Shown piece by piece: positions 51,095 to 60,189 of a DNA stretch of 64,000 bases (position 1 is its first letter; each line of letters begins with the position of its first letter). The translations under genes and the position numbers were made by a program. Source of the DNA: Thermomicrobiales bacterium (GTDB taxonomy: Bacteria > Chloroflexota > Chloroflexia > Thermomicrobiales > UBA6265); contig JAMLHN010000001.1 of NCBI GenBank assembly GCA_023957115.1, positions 218,708 to 282,707 on the forward strand. The letters run 5' to 3'. The notes under the pieces were generated by a model that saw only the letters and a list, made by a program, of their open reading frames with translations, was not told the DNA's origin and did not search any database.

Positions 51095-53662
51095 GTGAGC
51101 ACAACCGAGGAAGTCGAGGAGGCCGTCCCGGAAGCGTCCGCACGGCCGTCCCGGCGATGGCGCCGGTCTCCTCGTGCACAGAAGTGGGAGGAACCAATCG
51201 ACGCCCCGTCTGCTGAGGCGGCAGCGTCCCAGCCGGAAAGCGAACCGGCGCCTCGGTGGATGCTCCCATCCTCGGTCAGTTGGGAAACCGTCGCCTATCT
51301 GGTCATGATTGCCCTGGCGATCGGCACCCGCTTCTGGAACCTCGGGGACAAGGCGCTTCATCACGACGAGTCGCTGCACGCCTACTATTCCTGGGTCTAC
51401 TACGTCGGGGACGGCTACCGGCACGATCCCCTGATGCACGGTCCCTTCCTCTTCCATTTTGGTGCGCTCATCTACATGCTCTTCGGCGACACCGATGCGA
51501 CCGCTCGCTATGGAGCGGCCTTCTTCGGTGTGCTCATGGTCGGTATGCCGTGGTTCCTGCGAGGGCGGCAGTTTCTCGGGAAGTACGGCGCGCTGGCGGC
51601 CAGTTTCTTCCTTCTGATCTCACCGTCGATCCTCTACCAGAGCCGCTATATCCGGCATGACATCTATACGATCGGCGGGACTCTTTTCCTTTTCATCTGC
51701 ATCTTCCGTTACCTGGACCGGCCGAAGCGGGTCTGGTTGATCCTGGGCTCGGCCACGCTCGCGTTCCTCTTTACGAATCACGAGATCGTCTTCGCCATCG
51801 TTGCGATCTTCTTTGGGTTCCTCTACGGCGCTCTGATGATCGAGCAGCTCACCGCCTTCCGGCGCACTGGCGACCGGCGTGCGTGGGAGCTGCTGGGGAT
51901 CCATGCCGCCTACGTCATCGGTATGGGGCTGCTCTACCTCCTGGTACCCCACTCATATAAGGACGACCTGCTCGAGATTCCGTGGGAGGACCCCACCCCG
52001 GCGCAGCAGAACGCCTACTACGAGATGTTCGTCACCAATCCATTGATCATCGTGGCGACGGTGCTCACCGTGGCATTCCTGATCGGGCTCTGGTGGGTGC
52101 TCATTCGCAATCGACCGGTCTCAGAGGGTGTAGCCACTCAAGACGATGAGGGCGAATTGGAGCTGGCAGCGGTACCGGCAAACGGTCGGGACTATTACAC
52201 ACCGCCGGATGGGTTTTCGGTCACCGGCACCGTACGCACCATGTGGGCCGACAAGACCGGACTGCTGATGGCGCTGGCGGCCTACCTCTTCGTTTTCGTT
52301 CCGCTCTACACCAGTCTCTTTACCAACATGGCGGGATTGCGGTCCTCGACCATCGACACCGATGGAACCTTGCTCTATTGGCTGGGACAGCACGACTTCC
52401 GCCGGGGCGATCAGCCGTGGTTCTATTTCCTGCTGTTGCTCCCGCAATACGATTACATCGTCTGCATCCTCGGCGCTCTGTTGATGGCTGTGACGCTGAT
52501 TCGCTCCGGAGCGGCGTTGCTCGGGTGGTCGGGGGGCAAGCAGCTCTTCTTCCGGCTTTTCCTTTCACTCTGGTTCCTCGGCATCTTCGTCGGACTCTCC
52601 TATGCAGGTGAGAAGATGCCCTGGCTCATCGTGCACATCTCACTTCCAGGCGTACTGCTGGCGGGCGCCATGGTGGGTGCGCTGGTCGACATGGCACTGG
52701 ATGCCCGGGCCAGAAACGCGGAGACCGATCCAGTGGGCGAACGTCACTGGTTGGGGCTGTCGCTGCGCGACTGGGGCCTCTCCGGTGGGCTGGTGCTCGT
52801 GGGTGCGGCATTCGTCTGGATTGCGGCCCAGCTCACCTATGGGCAGTTCGCCGTCGTTCCCTATGGGAATGACAACTTTACACGTCTGAGACGCCTGGCG
52901 ACCGAGACGGATGCCGACCGCTGGTGGTTGTTGGCAATTCCGTTTCTGCTTTCCGCCGCGCTCATCGTTGCCTTCGTTGTCTGGCGAGGTGTGCAGCGGA
53001 CGTCCATGGCGGTGACGGCGGCGGTTGTCGTGGGGTTGAGCCTCCTCCAGGTCCATGCGGGCTGGCATCTCAGCATGCACGATGGAGATGTGCCCAGAGA
53101 CATGATCGTCTATACGCAGACGGCCCCGGATGTCACCCGCGTCATGAACGAGATCAACGCACTTTCGTACGAGTTGACTGGCGGTGAGCATCTCGAGGTC
53201 TGGTATGACAGCGATGTCTCCTGGCCGTTCCAGTGGTATCTGCGCAACTACGACAACGCGCGCTTCATTGGGGGCTCGCTGGTTCAGGATCCGGGGAACG
53301 CGCCGGTGCTGCTCCTGGGAGATGGCGCGGTCAATGCCGAACAGTATCTGACCAACTACACCGCCACGGACTACGTGTTGCGCTGGTGGTTCCCGGAATC
53401 GACCTATCGCGATTTTGCGCTCGCGCCGGAATTGAGTGCCGGCCTCAGTGCCTGGAAGACGTCCGATCAACCGCATGGTCCGTTCGACATCCTGAGCTCG
53501 ATCTTCGACACCATCGAGGGGGAGAAGGACATCGACAACCAGCTGCGGCTCTACCGTTTGCTGATGTACCGCGATCTCGACTGGGAAATCGGGCAGAAGC
53601 GGTTCCAGCTCTATATTCGAAACGATCTCATCCCATTGTTCAATTCGATCCGCTATCCGTAA
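51095..53662 (+). CDS. Agl23-like (TIGR03663-type) multi-pass membrane protein
   Basis: 855-residue protein with about a dozen transmembrane segments. A soluble charged N-terminus (about 60 residues) precedes the first helix. The glycosyltransferase-39-like acidic motif KALHHDESLHAYYSWVYYVG (containing HHDE), HDPLMHGPFLFHFGALIYML and the YAGEKMPWLIVHI block are diagnostic of the flippase activity-associated Agl23 family, related to ArnT/PMT glycosyltransferases. GTG at 51095 follows GAGGATA; the frame is open upstream to 50873, so GTG 51044 is possible. It is coupled in order with the next membrane protein, 27 bases away. Role in surface glycan or glycolipid handling is inferred from the family. 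Confidence 0.85.
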   Translation: MSTTEEVEEAVPEASARPSRRWRRSPRAQKWEEPIDAPSAEAAASQPESEPAPRWMLPSSVSWETVAYLVMIALAIGTRFWNLGDKALHHDESLHAYYSWVYYVGDGYRHDPLMHGPFLFHFGALIYMLFGDTDATARYGAAFFGVLMVGMPWFLRGRQFLGKYGALAASFFLLISPSILYQSRYIRHDIYTIGGTLFLFICIFRYLDRPKRVWLILGSATLAFLFTNHEIVFAIVAIFFGFLYGALMIEQLTAFRRTGDRRAWELLGIHAAYVIGMGLLYLLVPHSYKDDLLEIPWEDPTPAQQNAYYEMFVTNPLIIVATVLTVAFLIGLWWVLIRNRPVSEGVATQDDEGELELAAVPANGRDYYTPPDGFSVTGTVRTMWADKTGLLMALAAYLFVFVPLYTSLFTNMAGLRSSTIDTDGTLLYWLGQHDFRRGDQPWFYFLLLLPQYDYIVCILGALLMAVTLIRSGAALLGWSGGKQLFFRLFLSLWFLGIFVGLSYAGEKMPWLIVHISLPGVLLAGAMVGALVDMALDARARNAETDPVGERHWLGLSLRDWGLSGGLVLVGAAFVWIAAQLTYGQFAVVPYGNDNFTRLRRLATETDADRWWLLAIPFLLSAALIVAFVVWRGVQRTSMAVTAAVVVGLSLLQVHAGWHLSMHDGDVPRDMIVYTQTAPDVTRVMNEINALSYELTGGEHLEVWYDSDVSWPFQWYLRNYDNARFIGGSLVQDPGNAPVLLLGDGAVNAEQYLTNYTATDYVLRWWFPESTYRDFALAPELSAGLSAWKTSDQPHGPFDILSSIFDTIEGEKDIDNQLRLYRLLMYRDLDWEIGQKRFQLYIRNDLIPLFNSIRYP

Positions 53663-53689
53663 TAGCGCCCCCGCCTAGAAAGGTTTCGC

Positions 53690-56611
53690 GTGGCCGAAGC
53701 AACTGCCGACATCACAATGGAACGGGATCAGGGGCGAACGATTGACCTCACCACGGTTTCGTGGTGGACACTCAGCGCGGTTCTGCTCACCATAGCGAGC
53801 TTCGCCCTGCGTCTCTTCTCGATCGGCCGGGTGCCGTTGTCGACCTCGGAGGCGAATCGCGCCTTCCAGGCCCTTGCGTTTCTCGATGGGCGCGCGCTAG
53901 CGCCGGGCGAATCGTTCTCCCGTCTCGATCCGGTCATGTTGCTTGGACAGGCCGGGGCGTTCTTCCTCTTCGGCGATTCCGACTCGGTCGCGCGGTTCCT
54001 GACAGCGCTCGCGGGCGCCGGCATCGTGCTCCTGGCGTTTGCGCTTGCGCCGTTCGTCGGCCGCCCGCAGGCAATGGCGATGGGAGTGCTGGCAGCGTTC
54101 TCCCCCACGTTGCTGTTTTCGTCGCGCGCCGGTGAGCCGCAGATTCTGGTCGCATTTTTCGCGATGCTGCTCCTCGTCAGCTTCCTTTCCAATGGACGCA
54201 ATCCGTCGGGCTGGTGGTCGGCGGTCATCGGTCTGGCGCTCGGAGGCATGCTCGCGTCGGGACCGACGTCCATCTCGGTGTTCATCTGCATGATTGCCGG
54301 ATTCGCAGCGGCTGGTCTGGTCGATTCGACCGGTGACGGCGCCGTACGGGCCAGTGTCGGCGCGATCCGATCGAATGTCGACCGCCTCATCTGGCTCGGT
54401 CTGGCTTTTTTGATCACGTTGCTGATCTTGTTTACCCATGGGCTCAGCTCGATCGGCGCGTTGCGCGGGATCCCCGAAACCTTTTCGAGCTGGGGACGCT
54501 TGCTCGTTTCCAGCGAAAGCTCGACCCCGACGCAGTTCTTCCTGCTGGTCATTTTGCTGTACGAGATTCTCGCCCTGGTCTGCGCGCTGATCGGATTTGG
54601 GATCGAGGGGAAAGAACGACCGGGCCGCTTGAGCTCGCTCTTCTTCCTGGGGTGGTTCGTCACCTCACTGGTGCTGTTCAGCTTCTCGTCCGGCCGGTCA
54701 CCCCAGCAGGCGGTTCTGGTCGTCCTGCCGCTCATTCTCTGGAGCGGCATGGGTGTAGGCGCGTTGCTGGAAGCGGTCGACTGGAAGCAGATCGCCGGAC
54801 GTAAGGCAGCATTGCTGGTCCTGACCGTCTTCGGGCTCGTGCTGGCGGTCATCGCACTTATCGCCGCGCTCGGCCGCATCGGCGGGAGCGCGGATTCTAC
54901 TCGTGCAACGATCGAAGTCCTCATGATCGCGGTCATCGCCGTCGCGCCCCTGGTCTATTTGACCTATCTGCAGCTTCCGCAGCTCGATTCCGATGAGCTG
55001 GTTGGGATCGCCCACCGGTGGCGGATTCCGCTTCTGGCACTGGCCGCGGCAATCATTCTGCTCCTGGGCGCCTACACGCTGCGCAGCACCGTGATGCTCA
55101 ACTACTATCGGGCCGATGGCAGTGCCGAGCTGCTGGCGCAGCGAACGTCGACGCAGACAGTTGCTGCGTTTGCACACCGGATCACCAACGTCTCGCGAGA
55201 TATCTCCGTGAGCGGCGCCGACCCGCAGGATCCGGAGGCGGGACATTCGATCACGATCGACCTCGAACAGCAGGTGAAATCGCCGTTCCGGTGGTACTTG
55301 CGCGATTTCCCGCATGTCTCGATCGTTCCGGCCGGCGATGCAGGCGCCTTTGGGGCCGATCTCGTCATCGTGCAGGATCAGGCCTCGATCGATCAATCGA
55401 GGTATACCCCCCAGGCGCTGCCCTACCGCAATCGGGTCCCGCCGGCGTACGTGACTCCCTCCATTGGAACGGTTCTCAAGTCGATCGTTTTCCCCAGTCG
55501 CTGGGAGAACGGTGTGCGATACCTGCTTTTCCGTGAAGGCATCGTCCAACCAGAGCCGGAAACGGCGTATGCTGGCTACGGATCACGGCTATCGAATCAG
55601 CTCACCCCCAGCTCGGGACCGTACGGGCTCACGGACCGGCCGGGGCCGGGATCCGGTCGCGGACAGCTCAACGATCCGCGCGGTATCGCCGCTGACATCA
55701 CCTCCGGCACGACCTATGTGGTCGATATGGGGAATGGACGGGTCGAAAGCTATAGCTTCGACGGAGCCTTTGCCGGAAGCTGGGGCGGTGTCGGAGGAAC
55801 GGTCGATTTCGGCAGGACCGATGACGGACTCGGGCCCACCGGCATCGCCATCGGGTTCGACGGCCTGATCTATGTTGCCGATACCTGGAACCATCGCGTG
55901 GTCGTGCTCAATGCCAACGGCGACGTCGTGCGCGAGTTTGGCGCATTTGGAGACACCGCCGATGCTGAAGACGCCAGTCCGGAGCAAGGGTTCTTCTTTG
56001 GCCCTCGGGCAATTGCGGTCACGGGCGACGAGATCTACGTGGTCGATACCGGAAACGAACGGGTCCAGGTATTCTCGCCCGATGGCACGTTCTTGCGCTC
56101 CTGGGGTGGGATGGGGAACGGCCCCACGCAGTTCGTCGAGCCCGTTGGCATCGTGGTCGGACCGGATGGACGGGTCTACGTGGCCGACTCCGGGAATGGA
56201 CGGATCAGCGTCTTCCAGCGCGATGGCACGCCAATCGAACAATGGCCGGTTCAGGCGTGGCAGGGCCAAGCGTACTTCGAGCCCTATCTGGCGTTCGATA
56301 ACAACGGTCTGCTCTATGCCACCTCATCGGCCACGGGGTCGGTCGAGGTCTTCGACATCGATGGCAGTTTCGTGACCAGCCTGACGGGAACCGGTATGGA
56401 GCAATTCCAGCGGCCGATCGGTATCACGCAGGGCGCATCGGGAATGATGATGGTGACCGATACGGGAGCCAACGCCGTCCTCCAGTTCAACCCGATCCCG
56501 CCGCCAGCGGACGTTCCCGAGGCATCGCCAGTGGCATCGCCTCCGGGTGATGCCGGTACCCAGGAGGCTTCACCGGATGCCGTCGAACCGACCGAGACGG
56601 CGGCGGGGTAG
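53690..56611 (+). CDS. Membrane glycosyltransferase-like protein fused to a C-terminal NHL-repeat propeller
   Basis: 973-residue fusion. Residues 1 to about 530 hold 11-13 predicted membrane helices arranged like a GT39/ArnT-type protein (LLTIASFALRLFSIGRVPLS with a TSEANR acidic loop). An extracytoplasmic segment of about 120 residues follows. From about 655 to 933 there are five or six NHL repeats: LNDPRGIAADITSGTTYVVD, GIAIGFDGLIYVADTWNHRV, DEIYVVDTGNERVQVFSPDG, GIVVGPDGRVYVADSGNGRI and GMMMVTDTGANAVLQFN. The last 40 residues are Pro/Ala/Ser-rich. GTG at 53690 follows GAAAGG. The neighbouring Agl23-like gene suggests a shared role in cell-surface glycosylation. Confidence 0.87.
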   Translation: MAEATADITMERDQGRTIDLTTVSWWTLSAVLLTIASFALRLFSIGRVPLSTSEANRAFQALAFLDGRALAPGESFSRLDPVMLLGQAGAFFLFGDSDSVARFLTALAGAGIVLLAFALAPFVGRPQAMAMGVLAAFSPTLLFSSRAGEPQILVAFFAMLLLVSFLSNGRNPSGWWSAVIGLALGGMLASGPTSISVFICMIAGFAAAGLVDSTGDGAVRASVGAIRSNVDRLIWLGLAFLITLLILFTHGLSSIGALRGIPETFSSWGRLLVSSESSTPTQFFLLVILLYEILALVCALIGFGIEGKERPGRLSSLFFLGWFVTSLVLFSFSSGRSPQQAVLVVLPLILWSGMGVGALLEAVDWKQIAGRKAALLVLTVFGLVLAVIALIAALGRIGGSADSTRATIEVLMIAVIAVAPLVYLTYLQLPQLDSDELVGIAHRWRIPLLALAAAIILLLGAYTLRSTVMLNYYRADGSAELLAQRTSTQTVAAFAHRITNVSRDISVSGADPQDPEAGHSITIDLEQQVKSPFRWYLRDFPHVSIVPAGDAGAFGADLVIVQDQASIDQSRYTPQALPYRNRVPPAYVTPSIGTVLKSIVFPSRWENGVRYLLFREGIVQPEPETAYAGYGSRLSNQLTPSSGPYGLTDRPGPGSGRGQLNDPRGIAADITSGTTYVVDMGNGRVESYSFDGAFAGSWGGVGGTVDFGRTDDGLGPTGIAIGFDGLIYVADTWNHRVVVLNANGDVVREFGAFGDTADAEDASPEQGFFFGPRAIAVTGDEIYVVDTGNERVQVFSPDGTFLRSWGGMGNGPTQFVEPVGIVVGPDGRVYVADSGNGRISVFQRDGTPIEQWPVQAWQGQAYFEPYLAFDNNGLLYATSSATGSVEVFDIDGSFVTSLTGTGMEQFQRPIGITQGASGMMMVTDTGANAVLQFNPIPPPADVPEASPVASPPGDAGTQEASPDAVEPTETAAG

Positions 56612-56638
56612 CCGGCGTCACACGGAGAGCAGAGCGCA

Positions 56639-56683
56639 CAACGAAGAACGGAAAAGGCAATGCGCCTTTTCCGTTCTTCGTTG
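56639..56683. terminator. Perfect 20-bp hairpin after the NHL-fusion gene
   Basis: The left arm at 56639-56658 (starting CAACGAAGAACGG) is exactly complementary to 56664-56683 with a five-base loop, 28 bases after the stop codon. There is no T run, but its strength suits an intrinsic terminator or RNA 3' end. Confidence 0.7.
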
Positions 56684-56849
56684 AGGTTTGGGAGGGTCTG
56701 TTTCCGAAACCGAAGCGACGAGGCATCCGATTGCGGACGGAGCGCTGGTGCCTCTGTGCCCAGCAATCGGCCGCGGGCCGATAATCGCTGTTGCCCAAAA
56801 CACCTCGCGCTGTACGCGACGGGAGGGGGTGGCCTCGATTCGCCACATT

Positions 56850-56869
56850 CCCAACGTTGAAACGCTGGG
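56850..56869. repeat. Hairpin repeat element, copy 3
   Basis: CCCAACGTTGAAACGCTGGG, identical to the copy at 10724-10743. The next bases, CGAACACTCC, resemble CTAAAACTCC after copy 1, so the conserved unit may extend beyond the hairpin. Confidence 0.75.
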
Positions 56870-56957
56870 CGAACACTCCGTCGTATCACCCGGATTCAGT
56901 ACGCCTCGCGCTCGGCGCTCCCAGCTCCGCGCCGGTCGGAACGACGAAGATGGGCGC

Positions 56958-58172
56958 TTACTCGGAATCGGATTCTTCCGCTTCGGGGGTGCCGTCCGGC
57001 GAGAGCAACCACTCCTCGAATTGCTCGGTCAGCCGTTCCTCGTATTCGGCCCAGTAGCTCCAGTTTTCGACGAACTGGAGCGGTTTGTTGCCGGGGGAAC
57101 TGGGGAGAATGGCCGATCGATCGTTGCGGATGAGTGAAAAGGCATCGACATTGACCGGTCCGTAGGGGACCAGTAGGGCAAAGTTTGCTTGCGGAACCGC
57201 ACGGCTGGCGAAGTTGATGAAATCGAAGGCGACGTCAGAGTTGGCGGCGCCTCGGGGGATGATCCACGCGTCGGCGGAGAGCATTCCCTGATACCAGTTG
57301 ATGCGGACGAGATCGGTCAGATCGAGCTGGGGCACGCGGACGTTCCAGCTACTCGCGATCCCCACCGCTTCCGCCGCAATGAGCTCGGCCGGTTCCTTGC
57401 TTTCCTGCCACCAGACCAGAACGTTGGCGCGAATCCGGTCGAGGGAGGCAAATGCCCGCTCCACATCGAGCGGATAGAGCTCCTCGATCGGCACACCGTC
57501 CGCCAGGAGCGCGAACTCCAAGGTGCCGATGGGATGCCTGCGCAGGCAGCGGAGGTCTTGGGGCGCAATCTCGCCATCCTCGGTCAGCGGCGGTACATTC
57601 CAGAAGCTGGACCAATCTTGTGGAATTGCGGTAGAGGTGGGGGCATAGATCATCGTTGCCGAAAAATAGGCGACCCCCACGCCGTACTCCAGCGCGATAT
57701 CCGGATAGAGCGGAGTTCGGTTTACGATGTCGTAGTTGATCGGCATCAGATAGTTGTCGCGGGCCAGTCGCACCATCTGCTCCATCGGAACCGTCAGCAC
57801 GTCCCAGACCACGTCCTCGGAATCGACCTGATCGCGCAGGCTATCGATGTCCGCCACCTTTTCCTGAACCGTCGCCCCGGTCGCCGCGGCAAACGGCTTG
57901 AAGAACGCTTCGTGCTGCGCATCCTGATAGTCGCCTCCCCAGGCGGCAATGGAGAGTGTGCGGCCATTCCATCGGGTGGGATCGGCGTACCCGGGAACAG
58001 GTGACGCGATCGGCTCTTGGGTTGGCGTGGGAGAAAGCTCCGGGGTCGGTGTTGGTTCGGGCGTCTCGGTGGGGGAGTTTGGCGTGTCTGATCTGTCGAG
58101 CGTGCAGCCAGTCAGCCCGGCGGTCAGGCCGAGCGCCCCAAGCGAAAGTACCGAACGTCGCGAAATCCCCAC
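56958..58172 (-). CDS. Orphan polyamine-type substrate-binding lipoprotein
   Basis: 404-residue extracellular binding protein. It has both a Tat-like start (ISRRSVLSLGALGL) and a lipobox (GLTGC), so it is probably a Tat-exported lipoprotein. A Thr/Pro/Glu-rich linker of about 35 residues follows (ETPEPTPTPELSPTPTQEP). The mature fold is family 1-like, spermidine/putrescine type (GRTLSIAAWGGDYQDAQHEA). The acidic tail is SPDGTPEAEESDSE. GTG at 58172. No permease or ATPase lies nearby, so it must serve a transporter encoded elsewhere or act in sensing. The promoter region was not identified. Confidence 0.85.
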   Translation of the reverse strand: MGISRRSVLSLGALGLTAGLTGCTLDRSDTPNSPTETPEPTPTPELSPTPTQEPIASPVPGYADPTRWNGRTLSIAAWGGDYQDAQHEAFFKPFAAATGATVQEKVADIDSLRDQVDSEDVVWDVLTVPMEQMVRLARDNYLMPINYDIVNRTPLYPDIALEYGVGVAYFSATMIYAPTSTAIPQDWSSFWNVPPLTEDGEIAPQDLRCLRRHPIGTLEFALLADGVPIEELYPLDVERAFASLDRIRANVLVWWQESKEPAELIAAEAVGIASSWNVRVPQLDLTDLVRINWYQGMLSADAWIIPRGAANSDVAFDFINFASRAVPQANFALLVPYGPVNVDAFSLIRNDRSAILPSSPGNKPLQFVENWSYWAEYEERLTEQFEEWLLSPDGTPEAEESDSE

Positions 58173-58373
58173 AAGTCAACCGCCGTGCCGCTACCGCGGC
58201 GTGTGATGAGCTCAAAAATGCCGGCGCACCGGCCGATGCTTCACGCGATCATACCGGAAGTTGGCCCCTTTGATCGATGGATTTGCCGCATCGCGGTGCA
58301 GAGTTGGCTGTTAGGATGCTGAATGCTGGACGAAACGGTCCGGTCATGCCTTGTTGCGGGGAAGTGAGCATCG

Positions 58374-59849
58374 ATGCGACTGTTACTGGCGGGAATCTCG
58401 CACGAATCCAACACATTCGCCGAGACGCCGACCGACCTCGACGAATTCATCGCGAACGGGTTCTTTCGAGGCGCAGAGCTGCTCGATCTCGCCGGTACGA
58501 ATACGGTCATCGGCGGTGCGGTGGGAGCTGCCCGGGAGCTTGGTGTCGAGCTGATGCCGGTGGTCGCCACCAGCGCCATTCCAGGGGGAGTGGTAGCCGA
58601 TCGCGTATTCGAGTCCGTGGTTGGGGCGATCGAAACCGCCTTGGCCGCCGAGCGTCCGGATGCCATCGTGCTCGATTTGCACGGTGCGATGGTGACCGAA
58701 TCGCACGATGACGGAGATGGCGCCCTTCTGGAGCGCGTGCGCGCGGCCGCCGGACCGGAGATGCCCATTGTGGCGACGCTCGATCTCCACGCCAATGTCG
58801 GCCCACAGATGCTCGATAACGCGAGCGTCCTGATCCCCTTCGATACGTATCCGCACGTCGACAATGCCGAGCGGGGCGACGAAGCGGTTCGGCTGGCGGT
58901 CCGGATGGCGTCCGGTGCGGTTACGCCAGTGATGACGTCGCGCAAGCTCCCGATTCTGCCCGATGGTCCCCGGCAGTTCTCCGGCGTGGAGCCGACGAAC
59001 TCGATCATGGGGCTCGTGCACGAGATCGAGACGCGTCCCGGCGTCCTGACGGCCGGCGTCTGTTTTGCCTTTCCCTGGGCCGACTGTCCCTTCGCGGGAA
59101 TGACGGTGACGGTCGTCACCGATAACGATCCGGTCTTGGCGGAAATCCTGGTCGATGAGATTGCAACCTTCATCTGGGCTCGGCGAGCTGAATTCAAGAC
59201 CACGCTCTGGACGGTCGAAGAAGCGATTCATGCGGCCATGCAGGCGCCGGCCGGTCCTGTGGTGCTTGCCGATCTGGGAGACAACCCCGGCGGCGGAACC
59301 GCGGCGGACGGGACGTCGATCCTGTGGGGCCTCATCGATCTGGGCGCCGAGGGGGCGGTCGTGTCGACGATCCGTGATCCTGAAGTCGTGGCGCTGGCCT
59401 TCGAGGCCGGAGAAGGGGCCGAGATCGAAACCATGCTGGGCGCGAAAACCGATGAGCGGCATGGGTATCCGATTCCCATCAAAGCGGTCGTCAAGCGTCT
59501 CAGCAATGGCGATTTCGTTTACGAGGGGCCGATGGAGCGGGGGGTTCGCGATACGCTTGGGCGGACGGCCGTTCTGGGAATCCACGGGCGGTATGGGGCC
59601 GACGTCGAGGTCATCGTCTGCGAACGGCGCGTGCAATCCCTCGATACCGCTATTCTTCGATCGCAGGGGATCGAACCGACCGAACGCAAGATCATCGCAC
59701 TCAAATCGGCCGTTCACTTCCGAGGGGCATTCATGCCGATTGCGGCTCAGATTCTCGAGGTCGATACTCCGGGCCTGACCTCGCTCGATTACTCCCGTTT
59801 CCCATATCAGCAGTTGCCGCGGCCAATCTGGCCCATGGACGATATGTAG
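58374..59849 (+). CDS. M81-family (MlrC-type) metallopeptidase
   Basis: 491-residue zinc enzyme related to microcystinase MlrC. N-terminal domain blocks are RLLLAGISHESNTFAETPTD, ETALAAERPDAIVLDLHGAM and ATLDLHANVGPQMLDNASVL; metal ligands are expected among H/D of these (LDLHGAM, LDLHANV). The C-terminal domain starts near PVVLADLGDNPGGGTAADGT. The natural substrate of most members is unknown. ATG at 58374 immediately precedes the conserved first strand, with a GGGGAAGTGAGC region upstream. It is followed after 24 bases by a small acidic protein gene. Confidence 0.92.
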   Translation: MRLLLAGISHESNTFAETPTDLDEFIANGFFRGAELLDLAGTNTVIGGAVGAARELGVELMPVVATSAIPGGVVADRVFESVVGAIETALAAERPDAIVLDLHGAMVTESHDDGDGALLERVRAAAGPEMPIVATLDLHANVGPQMLDNASVLIPFDTYPHVDNAERGDEAVRLAVRMASGAVTPVMTSRKLPILPDGPRQFSGVEPTNSIMGLVHEIETRPGVLTAGVCFAFPWADCPFAGMTVTVVTDNDPVLAEILVDEIATFIWARRAEFKTTLWTVEEAIHAAMQAPAGPVVLADLGDNPGGGTAADGTSILWGLIDLGAEGAVVSTIRDPEVVALAFEAGEGAEIETMLGAKTDERHGYPIPIKAVVKRLSNGDFVYEGPMERGVRDTLGRTAVLGIHGRYGADVEVIVCERRVQSLDTAILRSQGIEPTERKIIALKSAVHFRGAFMPIAAQILEVDTPGLTSLDYSRFPYQQLPRPIWPMDDM

Positions 59850-59873
59850 CACAGCAGCAGAAAGGCCTCGACC

Positions 59874-60119
59874 GTGGAAACGTTCAATCTCTATATGGAT
59901 GAGCTTTCGAGCGATCTGAATGGCGGGGCCGAGGGCTTCGTCGACGTGCAATTTCGCATCGTTCCGGCCAGCGCCGATGACGGCGACCCGGAGCAGGATG
60001 CGGTGCTGGCTGGACTCGATATCTTCGATCTGATCGACCTGCGCGACGAGCTCCAGGGCGTTATCGACGCGCTGGCAACCGCGGGTTTTGCCTCGACCGA
60101 GGCCGAGCTCGACGCGTAG
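59874..60119 (+). CDS. Small acidic hypothetical protein
   Basis: 81 residues, strongly acidic (DIFDLIDLRDELQGVIDALA near the C-terminus), with a GTG start at 59874 and AAAGG upstream. The short spacing to the M81 gene suggests co-transcription. No family was recognised; the segment GFVDVQFRIVPA may form a strand. Being convergent with ppk1, its end is 70 bases from the ppk1 stop. Confidence 0.6.
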   Translation: METFNLYMDELSSDLNGGAEGFVDVQFRIVPASADDGDPEQDAVLAGLDIFDLIDLRDELQGVIDALATAGFASTEAELDA

Positions 60120-60189
60120 CGTACGCGCGTCCGGAGTCCAGCGTGGTGTGGCGAATGGCCGGATCGGCGCATGCCGATTCGGCCAGCCG

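Larger units (their letters stand above)
56612..56957. other. Spacer with hairpin and repeat element
   Basis: 346 bases between convergent genes. It holds a perfect 20-bp hairpin (56639-56683), copy 3 of the TGAA-loop element (56850-56869) and a CCCGGATTC element at 56889-56897. Reading frames here lack ribosome binding sites and look like noise. Confidence 0.55.
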
